This document shows, one piece after another, positions 51,538 through 59,561 of a DNA stretch of 64,000 bases (within the stretch, counting starts at the first letter, position 1; each line of letters starts with the position of its first letter). The translations under genes and the position numbers were made by a program. The stretch is from Micrococcaceae bacterium RIT 802. Its GTDB lineage: Bacteria; Actinomycetota; Actinomycetes; Actinomycetales; Micrococcaceae. The stretch is from NCBI GenBank assembly GCA_016892645.1, contig JAFEMX010000001.1, positions 186,001 through 250,000 of the forward strand, in the 5' to 3' direction. Below the pieces are notes generated by a model, which was not told the origin of the DNA, did no database searches, and saw only the letters and a program-made list of their open reading frames with translations.

Positions 51538-52604
51538 TGCCCCAGCCGCTCTCCGAGCTGACCACCACGGGCGTCGGCGGCCCCGCCGCCGACGTCATCG
51601 AGGCGACCACCGAGGCGGAGGTCCTCTCGGCCGTGCGCGCGGCGGACGACGCCGGCGCCAAGCTGCTGCTCGTCGGCGGAGGCTCCAACCTGGTCATCTC
51701 CGACGACGGGTACGACGGCACCGTCCTGCGCATCGCCACCCGCGGCGTGGACGTCGTCCGCGGTGCAGGCGGAGGGCGCAGCCGCGTCACGGTGGCCGCG
51801 GGACACCCGTGGGACGACGTCGTGAAGGCCACCCTTGACGCCGGGCTTGCCGGGCTCGAGGCGCTCTCCGGCATCCCGGGATCCTCCGGGGCGACCCCCG
51901 TGCAGAACGTGGGGGCCTATGGCGCCGACGTGTCCAAGACGCTCGACTCCGTCAGGGCATGGGACCGCCATGCGTCCCGACTGGTGGACTTCGCCGCCGC
52001 GGATCTGGCCTTCGGCTACCGGGATTCGCTGCTCAAGCGCACCACCGTGGAGGGTTCCCCCCGCTACGTCGTCCTCGAGGTCACCTTTGCCCTGGAGGCC
52101 TCGACGCTCGGTGCGCCCATCGCCTACGCCGAGCTCGCGCGGACCCTGGGCGTCGACGCCGGGGAGCGTGCCGAGGCCGCGGCGGTCCGTGCCACCGTGT
52201 TGCGCCTGCGCGCCGGCAAGGGCATGGTCCTCGATCCGGCGGACCGCGACACCTACAGCACCGGGTCCTTCTTCACGAACCCGATCGTGGACGCCGACAC
52301 GGCGGCGTCCCTGCCCGACGACGCCCCGCGTTTCCCGGCCGCCGGCGGCACCAAGCTCTCCGCCGCCTGGCTGATCGACCGGGCCGGTTTCGCCAAGGGG
52401 TACGGGCTGCCCGGCACGGCCGGCGCCGACCTCGCCGGCGGCCGGGCCTCGCTCTCCAGCAAGCACACGCTGGCGATCACCAACCGCGGCGGCGCCACCG
52501 CCCGGGACATCCTGGCCATCGCCCGGGCGGTCCGCGACGGCGTCCGCGAACGCTTCGGCATCACCTTGCACAACGAACCCCTGCTCATCGGGATCGACCT
52601 CTGA
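51537..52604 (+). CDS. murB: UDP-N-acetylenolpyruvoylglucosamine reductase
   Basis: 355 residues. The FAD-binding motif LLLVGGGSNLVISD, the GIPGSSGATPVQNVGAYG segment and the catalytic Ser region STGSFFTNPIV are all present, and KHTLAITNRGGATARDIL closes domain 3. This is the type I (E. coli-like) layout. It forms UDP-MurNAc for peptidoglycan. The ATG overlaps the HadB-like stop by one base. The next gene starts one base after its stop. Confidence 0.95.
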   Translation: MPQPLSELTTTGVGGPAADVIEATTEAEVLSAVRAADDAGAKLLLVGGGSNLVISDDGYDGTVLRIATRGVDVVRGAGGGRSRVTVAAGHPWDDVVKATLDAGLAGLEALSGIPGSSGATPVQNVGAYGADVSKTLDSVRAWDRHASRLVDFAAADLAFGYRDSLLKRTTVEGSPRYVVLEVTFALEASTLGAPIAYAELARTLGVDAGERAEAAAVRATVLRLRAGKGMVLDPADRDTYSTGSFFTNPIVDADTAASLPDDAPRFPAAGGTKLSAAWLIDRAGFAKGYGLPGTAGADLAGGRASLSSKHTLAITNRGGATARDILAIARAVRDGVRERFGITLHNEPLLIGIDL

Positions 52605-52605
52605 G

Positions 52606-53703
52606 ATGAGTGCCGCGCCCGCACCACGCACCATCGTGGCGCGGGCACGCCTGTCGGCCCAGGGCCTGCTTGCCGCTCCCGGAGCGGGGGCCACCCCGGC
52701 CTCCGTCGTACGGCACCTCGGCCTCGTGCAGGCCCAGGACCTCGCCCAGGCCTTCTGGGCCCTGGGCGTCCGGGCCCCCGGCACCACCGCGTCAACTGTC
52801 AGGGCGGCCTTCGACGCCGGAACCATCGTGCGGACCTGGGCGGCCCGCGGCACGCTGATGCTCGTGGCCCCGGAGCTGCTCGACGACGTGCTGGCCGTGA
52901 CCGGACCCCGCATGCGTGCCCAGACGGCCACCGGGTTCCGCGACGCGGGAATCGATGCGGACTGCATCGCGTCCCTGGTGCCGGTCGCCGTCGGCTGTTG
53001 CGCCGGCGGTGCCACACGCGGGCAGCTCCTGGAAGCCATCCGCGCCGCCGGGCAGGACACCACGGGGCAGCGCGGCTACCACCTGTTGATGGCCCTGTCG
53101 CTGGAACGTGCCATCGTCCAGGGGCCGATGGCCGGCGGCGGGGGAGTCCGCCAGCTCTTCGTCCCCTACCGGTCCTGGATCGGCGGCACCGGGAACGACG
53201 GCGGCGATCCGGGAGCGTCGCTGGCACGCCTGGCGCTGCGGTACTTCACCGGCCACGGCCCGGCCACTGTCGCCGACTTCGCCTGGTGGCTTGGCCTGCC
53301 GCTGGGGCCGGTCCGCGCGGCCCTGGCTGTCCTGGAAACGGCCGGTGGCCTGGTCCAGCGGCGCGTGGGCGGCATCGACTACTGGGTGGCTTCCGCAGCA
53401 GCCACGGACCTCGAGGACGGTACTGCGGGTCCGGGTGCCCGCAGCGTGCTCGTGCTTCCCGGTTTCGACGAGTTCCTCCTCGGGTACCGCGACCGCGGGG
53501 CCAGCCTGCCGGCAGAGCACGCCCGACGGGTCGTCCCCGGCGGAAACGGGGTGTTCCGCCGCACCGTCGTGCACGGCGGTGCCACCATCGGCACCTGGGA
53601 TCCGGCAGGGTCGGCCGAGCCCTTTGGGTCGGCCCTCGGCCCGGGGGCATCGCGAGCGTTCGCTGCCCGGATGCGCGAGTATTCGCACTTTTGGGCACGG
53701 TGA
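52606..53703 (+). CDS. winged-helix AlkZ-like (HTH_42) protein
   Basis: 365 residues. The motif HLGLVQAQDLAQAFWALGVR holds the QxQ pattern (QAQ) of AlkZ/YcaQ-type interstrand-crosslink glycosylases; TWAARGTLMLVAPE and the C-terminal VLPGFDEFLLGYRDR and GGNGVFRRTVVHGG are also family traits. AlkZ enzymes unhook DNA crosslinks. It starts one base after murB, so it rides on a cell-wall operon. A related HTH_42 protein without repair activity is the alternative. Confidence 0.82.
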   Translation: MSAAPAPRTIVARARLSAQGLLAAPGAGATPASVVRHLGLVQAQDLAQAFWALGVRAPGTTASTVRAAFDAGTIVRTWAARGTLMLVAPELLDDVLAVTGPRMRAQTATGFRDAGIDADCIASLVPVAVGCCAGGATRGQLLEAIRAAGQDTTGQRGYHLLMALSLERAIVQGPMAGGGGVRQLFVPYRSWIGGTGNDGGDPGASLARLALRYFTGHGPATVADFAWWLGLPLGPVRAALAVLETAGGLVQRRVGGIDYWVASAAATDLEDGTAGPGARSVLVLPGFDEFLLGYRDRGASLPAEHARRVVPGGNGVFRRTVVHGGATIGTWDPAGSAEPFGSALGPGASRAFAARMREYSHFWAR

Positions 53704-53770
53704 GGTCACAATTGCGTCCCCGTACAGGTCACCGTGGACTTTTGGCTTGGCGCTGACGCACTATGGAGGC

Positions 53771-53962
53771 ATGGAACACGACACAAGCCTGGAACACGCG
53801 ATGGATCTGGCCGAGGGCAACATGAAGGAAGCCAAGCGCCTGCTCGATCGGGGCAAGGCAGCCCACGCCGCTGGGGACATCACCGACGAGCGCCTGGCGG
53901 CCCTGCAGCGCCTCTACGACACGGCCAACGAGGACGTGGGACGCGTCCGGCACGACAACTGA
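53771..53962 (+). CDS. small hypothetical protein
   Basis: 63 residues, acidic and helical (MEHDTSLEHAMDLAEGNMKE, then RLLDRGKAAHAAGDITDERL). It looks like a short helical hairpin with no membrane segment and no Cys. GGAGG lies four bases before ATG 53771, so initiation is credible. No family was recognised. It lies 67 bases after the AlkZ-like gene and just before two large terminator hairpins. Confidence 0.6.
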   Translation: MEHDTSLEHAMDLAEGNMKEAKRLLDRGKAAHAAGDITDERLAALQRLYDTANEDVGRVRHDN

Positions 53963-53968
53963 TCCTCC

Positions 53969-54038
53969 GGCGTCCCGCCGGCGGGACGCCAGAACGCGCC
54001 AGGGGCGCCACCGGTCACCGGTGGCGCCCCTGGCGCGT
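53969..54038. terminator. double hairpin terminator
   Basis: The first hairpin is a 22-base perfect palindrome (53969-53990). The second has a perfect 21-bp stem (53994-54014 with 54018-54038) and a TCA loop. They lie between the converging 63-residue gene and asd. Confidence 0.8.
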
Positions 54039-54058
54039 GGCGTCTTCGCCGGGCCGGC

Positions 54059-55177
54059 CTACAGCCGCCCGAGGGCGATGGCGAGCATGCGTCGCAGCGG
54101 TTCCGCGGCGCCCCAGAGCAGCTGGTCGCCGACGGTGAAGGCCGAGAGGTACTGCGGCCCCATCTCCAGCTTGCGCAGGCGCCCCACCGGGATGTCGAGG
54201 GTGCCGGAGGCGGCGACCGGGGTCAGCTGCTTCATGGTGGCGTCCTTCGAATTGGGCACCACGGTCGCCCATTCGTTGTCGGCGTCGAGCAGCCGCTCGA
54301 TTTCGTCCAGGGGCACGTCCTCGGTCAGCTTCAGGGTCAGCGCCTGGGAGTGCGATCGCATGGCGCCGATCCTCACGCACAGGCCGTCGAGCATGACGTG
54401 GTTGTCCGCGCCGGTACCCAGGATCTTGTTCGTCTCGACCCCAGCCTTCCACTCCTCCTTGGACTGCCCGTTGCCCAGGTCCGCATCGATCCAGGGGATC
54501 AGCGAACCGGCCAGCGGGACGCCGAACTCGGTGGCGTCCAGGCCGCCGCGCTGGGTGGCCAGGACCTTGCGGTCGATCTCCAGGATGGCCGAGGCCGGGT
54601 CAGCCAACTCATCGGCCACCGAGTAGTTGATGTCGCCGAACTGGTTGATCAGTTCGCGCATGTGCCGGGCGCCGCCACCGGAGGCCGCCTGGTAGGTCAT
54701 GGCGGTGCCCCACTCGACCAGGCCGTTGCGGAACAGCCCGCCCAGGCCCATGAGCATGCAGGAGACCGTGCAGTTGCCGCCAACGAAATCCAGGGTCCCC
54801 GCGGCCAGTCCGGCGTCGATGACATTGCGGTTGACCGGGTCCAGCACGATGATCGAGTCGTCGTTCATGCGCAGCGTCGAGGCCGCGTCGATCCACAGGC
54901 CCTTCCAGCCACGGGCGCGCAGCTCGGGGTGGACGCGCTGGGTGTAGTCCCCGCCCTGTGCGGTGACGATGACGGGAAGCTTGGCGAGCTCATCGACGTC
55001 GTAGGCGTCCTGCAGCACGCCGGCACCCGCGGCGAAGGCCGGGACCGGCCCGCCCGGGTTGGACGTCGAGAAGAAGACCGGGTCGATGCCCTCGAAGTCG
55101 CCCTCGTCGAGCATGCGTTGCATGAGCACGGAGCCGACCATGCCTCGGTAACCAATGAATCCAACGGAAGAAGTCAT
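54059..55177 (-). CDS. asd: aspartate-semialdehyde dehydrogenase (E. coli-type)
   Basis: 372 residues. [18 protein letters not shown] binds NADP, the catalytic Cys is in [10 protein letters not shown] (Cys136), and the catalytic His is in MRSHSQALT. The end, [20 protein letters not shown], is nearly that of the E. coli enzyme, so this is the Gram-negative type, not the shorter type common in other Gram-positives. It reduces aspartyl phosphate on the path to lysine, threonine and methionine. No lysC is next to it here. TACGAT lies six bases before the ATG (leaderless, although GGATGA could also act as a weak ribosome site). Confidence 0.96.
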   Translation of the reverse strand: MTSSVGFIGYRGMVGSVLMQRMLDEGDFEGIDPVFFSTSNPGGPVPAFAAGAGVLQDAYDVDELAKLPVIVTAQGGDYTQRVHPELRARGWKGLWIDAASTLRMNDDSIIVLDPVNRNVIDAGLAAGTLDFVGGNCTVSCMLMGLGGLFRNGLVEWGTAMTYQAASGGGARHMRELINQFGDINYSVADELADPASAILEIDRKVLATQRGGLDATEFGVPLAGSLIPWIDADLGNGQSKEEWKAGVETNKILGTGADNHVMLDGLCVRIGAMRSHSQALTLKLTEDVPLDEIERLLDADNEWATVVPNSKDATMKQLTPVAASGTLDIPVGRLRKLEMGPQYLSAFTVGDQLLWGAAEPLRRMLAIALGRL

Positions 55178-55183
55178 TCATCC

Positions 55184-55189
55184 ATCGTA
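55184..55189 (-). promoter_or_regulatory. -10 box of asd promoter
   Basis: TACGAT on the minus strand, six bases before the ATG at 55177. Confidence 0.45.
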
Positions 55190-55286
55190 AGGCGACGACG
55201 GGGTCGAACCCCAGCCGGGTTACGTCTGCCGGGCGCCCATGCCGGGGATCGGGCCGCTGCCGATGCCCGTCGCACCGGGTCCCGGA

Positions 55287-55514
55287 CTAGTCCCCGGAGA
55301 GCAGCTTGGCCCGCCGGCTGATGGCCCAGAACGCGCCGAGTGCGAAGGCCTGCGTGATGGTCAACAGCACGATGATCCCGCCGATCACCGCGCCCGTGAT
55401 GATCATCCACAGACCCAGTGCCGCGCAGATCAGCCCCAGCAGCGGGAAGAGCATGAAACCGAGCGCGAAGAGCGGCTCCGGTGTGGAGGTCAGTTGCCTG
55501 AAGGCTTCCTTCAC
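55287..55514 (-). CDS. small membrane protein downstream of folA
   Basis: 75 residues with two to three hydrophobic helices (LFALGFMLFPLLGLICAALG; LWMIITGAVIGGIIVLLTIT; AFALGAFWAIS) and a basic end (RRAKLLSGD). The ATG at 55514 directly abuts the folA stop, so it is the third gene of the thyA-folA operon. No family was recognised. Confidence 0.75.
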   Translation of the reverse strand: MKEAFRQLTSTPEPLFALGFMLFPLLGLICAALGLWMIITGAVIGGIIVLLTITQAFALGAFWAISRRAKLLSGD

Positions 55515-56105
55515 CTAGCTGCGCTCCCAGAGTTCGTGGCGGTATTCGGTCCCGTCGGCACCCGTCAGCCAGCCATCGGCCGGCTCGCTCAGCGCCAGTT
55601 TCCAGTCCGCAGGCAACCGGGGCGCGCGCGTATCGCCGGCGACGTCGGAATTGATGACGGTGACCAGGGCCGTGTCGGCCAGCGGCTCATACGCCGCATA
55701 GACCTCTCCACCGCCGCAGATCCAGATTTCCTCGGCCCCCTCGGCACCGGCAGCGGCGTCGAGTCCCTCCTGCAGCGAGTGCACGACGGCGGCGCCTGCG
55801 CCGGCTGCCTCGGCTGCGGTGGCGTCATCGGAGGTCAGCACGATGTTGGTGCGCCCGGCGAAGGGCCGGAAGCGCGCGGGGATCGAGGCCCAGGTGCGCC
55901 GGCCCATGATGACCGGGTGGCCCCAGGTGGTGTTCTTGAAATGGGCCATGTCCTCGGGCAGATGCCAGGGCATGGACCCTTCGTGGCCGATGACCCCGTC
56001 CACGGTCTGCGCCCAGATCATGCCGATGCGCGCCGAGACGGGGGAGGGCACGGCCCGGTGCCCCCGGGTTTCGGCGGTTGCCGGCGTGGCGGAGTGGCGG
56101 CTCAT
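55515..56105 (-). CDS. folA: dihydrofolate reductase
   Basis: 196 residues. After a tail of about 25 residues, the enzyme begins [20 protein letters not shown], continues with the catalytic acid region [19 protein letters not shown] and [10 protein letters not shown]: a complete DHFR. It regenerates tetrahydrofolate after thymidylate synthesis. The ATG overlaps the thyA stop (ATGA), the usual coupled pair. The N-terminal extension may reflect a start chosen too early (a GTG lies further in), but coupling to thyA supports 56105. Confidence 0.95.
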   Translation of the reverse strand: MSRHSATPATAETRGHRAVPSPVSARIGMIWAQTVDGVIGHEGSMPWHLPEDMAHFKNTTWGHPVIMGRRTWASIPARFRPFAGRTNIVLTSDDATAAEAAGAGAAVVHSLQEGLDAAAGAEGAEEIWICGGGEVYAAYEPLADTALVTVINSDVAGDTRAPRLPADWKLALSEPADGWLTGADGTEYRHELWERS

Positions 56106-56905
56106 ACGGCCACCGGTGCCTTGATGGTGGGGTGGTGTTGGTAGCCGACGACCTCGAAGTCCTCGAGGGCGTAGTCCAGGATGCTCTCCGGGGTGCGGGC
56201 CAGGCGCAGCTGCGGGTACTCGTAGGGGGTGCGGCCAAGCTGTTCGTTGACCTGCTCCAGGTGGTTGTCGTAGATGTGCACATCACCGCCGGTCCAGATG
56301 AATTCGCCGACGCCGAGACCGACCTGCTGGGCGACCATGTGGGTGAGCAGTGCGTAGGAGGCGATGTTGAACGGGACGCCGAGGAACATGTCGGCGCTGC
56401 GCTGGTAGAGCTGGCAGGAGAGCTTGCCGTTGGCGACATGGAACTGGAAGAACACGTGGCACGGCGGCAGCGCCATGTTCTCCAGCTCGGAGACGTTCCA
56501 TGCGGAGACGAGGTGCCGGCGGGAATCCGGGTTGGCCTTCAACGCCTCGACCACCTGGGTGATCTGGTCGATGTGTCCGCCATCGGGGGTCGGCCACGAA
56601 CGCCATTGCACCCCGTAGACCGGGCCCAGTTCACCGTTCTCGTCGGCCCACTCGTTCCAGATCCGCACGCCTTGTTCCTGCAGCCAGGACACGTTGGACT
56701 CCCCGCGCAGGAACCACAGCAGCTCGGCGGCCACCGACTTGAAGTGCACGCGCTTGGTGGTGATCAGCGGGAAACCGGCCTCGAGGTCGAAGCGGATCTG
56801 CCGGCCGAACACGCTGCGCGTGCCGGTCCCGGTCCGATCCGATTTGGGCGTGCCGTTCTCCAGCACGTCGCGCAGCAGGTCCTCGTACGGGGTAGCAATA
56901 GTCAC
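56102..56905 (-). CDS. thyA: thymidylate synthase
   Basis: 267 residues, classical Thy[13 protein letters not shown], the catalytic Cys in [10 protein letters not shown] (Cys149), and [15 protein letters not shown] are intact. It methylates dUMP using methylene-tetrahydrofolate and works with the overlapping folA. It starts at a GTG with TAGACT seven bases before, probably leaderless. Confidence 0.97.
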   Translation of the reverse strand: MTIATPYEDLLRDVLENGTPKSDRTGTGTRSVFGRQIRFDLEAGFPLITTKRVHFKSVAAELLWFLRGESNVSWLQEQGVRIWNEWADENGELGPVYGVQWRSWPTPDGGHIDQITQVVEALKANPDSRRHLVSAWNVSELENMALPPCHVFFQFHVANGKLSCQLYQRSADMFLGVPFNIASYALLTHMVAQQVGLGVGEFIWTGGDVHIYDNHLEQVNEQLGRTPYEYPQLRLARTPESILDYALEDFEVVGYQHHPTIKAPVAV

Positions 56906-56912
56906 GCCCGAC

Positions 56913-56918
56913 AGTCTA
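56913..56918 (-). promoter_or_regulatory. -10 box of leaderless promoter (thyA)
   Basis: TAGACT on the minus strand, seven bases before the GTG at 56905. Confidence 0.5.
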
Positions 56919-56929
56919 CCGGCCGGAGG

Positions 56930-57691
56930 CTACGCCGCACCCAGAGAGATGCCGACCGTCAATCCCACGGGCAAGCCGATGACCACCAGCAGGAAGACCG
57001 CCACCGCCCATTTGCCGAGGGGGTTCCCGACATTCACGGTCAGGCCCATTCCGGTGCCCTCCCGTTTGGGGACCATGACCTGGGGGTCGGCGGGGTTGTT
57101 GTAGAGGATCCCGCCCCAGAGCCAGAGTCGTTCCTCGGCTGCCTCCTCGGCATCCGGCTGGACCCCTGCAACGGCCGCAAGGCGCCGGGCCCAGCGCGAA
57201 CCGCGCCAAAACGCCCAGCCGATGACCACCAGGACGATCCCGGCGAAGAGCAGCGCAAACCAGCCGCCCACGTATTCAGGTCGGAGCCATCCCTCGACCG
57301 CCAGGCTGGAGAACAAGAGCGCCAGCAGGATGGTCGTGGCACCCAGCCCGCCCATGGTTCCGCGGATCATGCCCTCGCGTTGGATCCGGCGGTAGGGGGA
57401 GGGCTCGGCCCGGGCCGGGGACATGGCCGGGACGACGGCGGCCAGGAAGGCCATCAGGACGGTCATCCCCAGACCAACCCACAGCATGCCGAAGACGGTG
57501 CCCGGGGACTTCGCATCGAACGCGTCCGGGGCGCAGGAAGGGCCCCAATGCGTGGGAATGGTTTCGGGGAGGTCCGGGTAGATGGAGAGGCCGTACACCT
57601 GGGTTCCCAGCAGGATGGCCGCTGCCACGGGGTAGGCGAGCCAGAGCGGCCGGCGGCCGCGCGTGAGTTCCTTCTCGGTGGTCGTCCCCAT
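56930..57691 (-). CDS. DUF1648/DUF5808-type membrane protein
   Basis: 253 residues. The first part (IYPDLPETIPTHWGPSCAPD) is the DUF1648 signature, several membrane helices follow, and WGGILYNNPADPQVMVPKRE is the DUF5808 motif. Such proteins often lie next to small GntR regulators, as here (ten bases downstream of one). Function unknown; they are thought to take part in envelope stress. A TAGAAT box seven bases before the ATG, within the end of the GntR gene, gives an own leaderless promoter. Confidence 0.82.
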   Translation of the reverse strand: MGTTTEKELTRGRRPLWLAYPVAAAILLGTQVYGLSIYPDLPETIPTHWGPSCAPDAFDAKSPGTVFGMLWVGLGMTVLMAFLAAVVPAMSPARAEPSPYRRIQREGMIRGTMGGLGATTILLALLFSSLAVEGWLRPEYVGGWFALLFAGIVLVVIGWAFWRGSRWARRLAAVAGVQPDAEEAAEERLWLWGGILYNNPADPQVMVPKREGTGMGLTVNVGNPLGKWAVAVFLLVVIGLPVGLTVGISLGAA

Positions 57692-57698
57692 GCCGCCG

Positions 57699-57704
57699 AT
57701 TCTA
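57699..57704 (-). promoter_or_regulatory. -10 box of leaderless promoter (DUF1648 gene)
   Basis: TAGAAT on the minus strand, seven bases before the ATG at 57691; it overlaps the stop codon of the GntR-type gene. Confidence 0.5.
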
Positions 57705-58115
57705 CGCGGTGCCCGAGGACCGCCTGGACCGCATCAGCCGGCCCCGGACCAGGTCAACGACGGTTTCGTCGTCGAAGGGCGTGTGGCTGGCGGCCGCCAC
57801 TAGGGCCTCGACCGCGGCCTCCAAGTCCGGGTAACCTGCAGGGCCGGGGCCGGCCGCGGACGTCGCCGAACCCCTCGCGTTCGGTGGCTGGCCGGACGCG
57901 ACGATGGTACCCAGGCGGCGCCGCGACTCCAGCACCCCGGAGGCCTCCAACTCCTTGTAGGCCCGACTGACGGTCCCGACGGCGACGCCCAGGTCGGCCG
58001 CCAGGGCGCGGACCGTGGGTAGGCGGTCTCCGGGCCCCAGTTCGCCGATCGCGATGAGCGAGGCGATCTGTCGGCGGATCTGTTCATACGGTGGTACGGC
58101 ATCGTCCAGGTACAG
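57702..58115 (-). CDS. GntR-family (YtrA-type) regulator, non-canonical start
   Basis: About 137 residues. VPPYEQIRRQIASLIAIGEL, then GDRLPTVRALAADLGVAVGT and VSRAYKELEASGVLESRR, is a complete GntR DNA-binding domain with a short C-terminal helix pair, the YtrA layout. The frame opens at a TAG (58164-58166), which is also the stop of the upstream GNAT gene. Between that TAG and the DNA-binding domain there is no ATG, GTG or TTG; the CTG at 58115 is the best candidate, just ahead of LYLDDAVPPYEQ. A coupled start on a rare codon, or a sequencing indel, would explain this. It probably controls the DUF1648 gene. Confidence 0.72.
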   Translation of the reverse strand: MYLDDAVPPYEQIRRQIASLIAIGELGPGDRLPTVRALAADLGVAVGTVSRAYKELEASGVLESRRRLGTIVASGQPPNARGSATSAAGPGPAGYPDLEAAVEALVAAASHTPFDDETVVDLVRGRLMRSRRSSGTA

Positions 58116-58163
58116 CGGTGGAAGGTGTGGACCTGCGGCAGGGGGCCCCGGCGTCGTGCCCTG

Positions 58164-58514
58164 CTACCCGGCGACCATGTCCTGGTATTCGGGGTAGCGG
58201 TCCAGGTAGTCCTGCACGTAGGTGCATTCCGGGATGACGGTGCGGCCCTGGGCGCGCAGTTCGTCCAGCACCATCGTGACCAGGGCGCGGGCATAGCCGC
58301 GGCGGCCATGCGCCTCGTCGATGATGGTGTGCTGCAGCGTCACGATGCCGCTGCCCGGGTCGGTGCTGTAGCCGAGGATCCCGATGAAGACGTCGCGATG
58401 CCACAGCGCGTAGCGTCCCCGGTCGGGGTCGTGCTCCATGCGCAGGCCCTCGTGCACGATCTTCTCCGGGCGTTGGCCCGGGACTGCCGGCTGACCTGGG
58501 TGGTCGGCGTTCAC
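58164..58514 (-). CDS. GNAT-family N-acetyltransferase
   Basis: 116 residues. The acetyl-CoA loop region is TIIDEAHGRRGYARALVTMV (R/QxxGxG/A variant), with VIPECTYVQDYLDRYPEYQD at the end, typical of the small YjdJ-like GNAT group. The GTG at 58514 has a strong GGAGGT site. The substrate is unknown. Its stop opens the frame of the GntR gene downstream. Confidence 0.85.
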   Translation of the reverse strand: MNADHPGQPAVPGQRPEKIVHEGLRMEHDPDRGRYALWHRDVFIGILGYSTDPGSGIVTLQHTIIDEAHGRRGYARALVTMVLDELRAQGRTVIPECTYVQDYLDRYPEYQDMVAG

Positions 58515-58592
58515 GTTACCTCCTGGAGGGGCGGATGCTGTTCCCCCGAGCCTACTCGGCGGCCCGGCGCCGCGACCAGTGATCCGCCGGGA

Positions 58593-59561
58593 TCAGTCCT
58601 CGAAGGTCTCGAAGACCTCCACGGACACCGGTTTGCGCAGCTTCTCGACCGGCAGGTGCACGACCACGAGGGATCCCGGCCGCAGGAAGGGGTCCTTGGC
58701 CGGCAGGAACCTGGCCAGTTCGCCGGGCAGCCGCTCGGCCAGGGCGGCGAAGACGATCGGCAGCACGGGGCGATGGGTGCACACCGCCTGCGGGATGCCC
58801 TTGTTCATCAGCTTCAGGACGGCCTTGCGCGCGGCGTCGGGCTTGCGGAGCGCCTCGTGTTCGGTCAGGGCCGGGACGAGCTTGACGCCCAGGTCGTGGC
58901 GTTTGAGGTAGGGGGAGACCGTTTGGATGCAGCGGGTCCAGGGGCTGCTGGCCACGCGCTGCGGCTTCCAGGCCGAGAGGAGCGCGGCCACCTCCAGGGC
59001 CTGGCGTTTGCCCGTGGCCGCGAGCGGGCGCTTGCCCTCCTCCTGGGTCCAGCTGGCGCGCGGCTTGGCCTTGGCGTGGCGTACGACGATGTACGGAACG
59101 GTGGCCAGCCGGCCGGCGATGTAGGCGGCCTCGAGGGCGTCCAGCGGATCGATGTCCGATGGATTGGCCAGCCAGCGGCGCGCCTCCGCCGGGGACGTCC
59201 AGCGGAACGAATCGACCTCGTGTCCGTCCGGGACCGCTTGTTGGCCCGACGCGTCCGCCGCCCAGTAGTAGACGACCTTCTGGCCCGAAGCCACGGGATA
59301 GCGGATCGCCGGCAACGGGATGCCCAGGGTGATGTCCAACCCGATTTCCTCGCGGACCTCCCGGACGGCGCACTGCGGGATGGTCTCCCCGGTGTCCAGC
59401 TTTCCCTTGGGCCAGGACCAGTCGTCGTACTTGTCGCGGTGGACCATCAGGACCTGGAGTCCGTTGTCACCCACGCGCCACGGAACGGCCCCCGCGGCCA
59501 GCACGTTCACGGTACCCCCGGTGACGACCGGGTCGTCGGGGGATCGAAGGACGAGCGACAT
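58593..59561 (-). CDS. MutT1-like Nudix hydrolase fused to SixA-type histidine phosphatase
   Basis: 322 residues in two domains. Nudix box: GKLDTGETIPQCAVREVREE at about 52-72 (Gx5Ex7REUxEE). Histidine phosphatase: YIVVRHAKAKPRASW near 156-170 (RHG-type). This is the layout of mycobacterial MutT1, which hydrolyses 8-oxo-GTP and diadenosine polyphosphates. Its ATG overlaps the ppk1 stop (ATGA), linking nucleotide clean-up and polyphosphate metabolism in one operon. Confidence 0.93.
   Translation of the reverse strand: MSLVLRSPDDPVVTGGTVNVLAAGAVPWRVGDNGLQVLMVHRDKYDDWSWPKGKLDTGETIPQCAVREVREEIGLDITLGIPLPAIRYPVASGQKVVYYWAADASGQQAVPDGHEVDSFRWTSPAEARRWLANPSDIDPLDALEAAYIAGRLATVPYIVVRHAKAKPRASWTQEEGKRPLAATGKRQALEVAALLSAWKPQRVASSPWTRCIQTVSPYLKRHDLGVKLVPALTEHEALRKPDAARKAVLKLMNKGIPQAVCTHRPVLPIVFAALAERLPGELARFLPAKDPFLRPGSLVVVHLPVEKLRKPVSVEVFETFED

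Noticed and set aside
57800-58309. Minus-strand 169-codon frame across the GntR and GNAT genes
   Set aside because: It is an out-of-frame shadow; the Arg/Ser/Pro-rich translation lacks any motif and cannot supply the missing GntR start.
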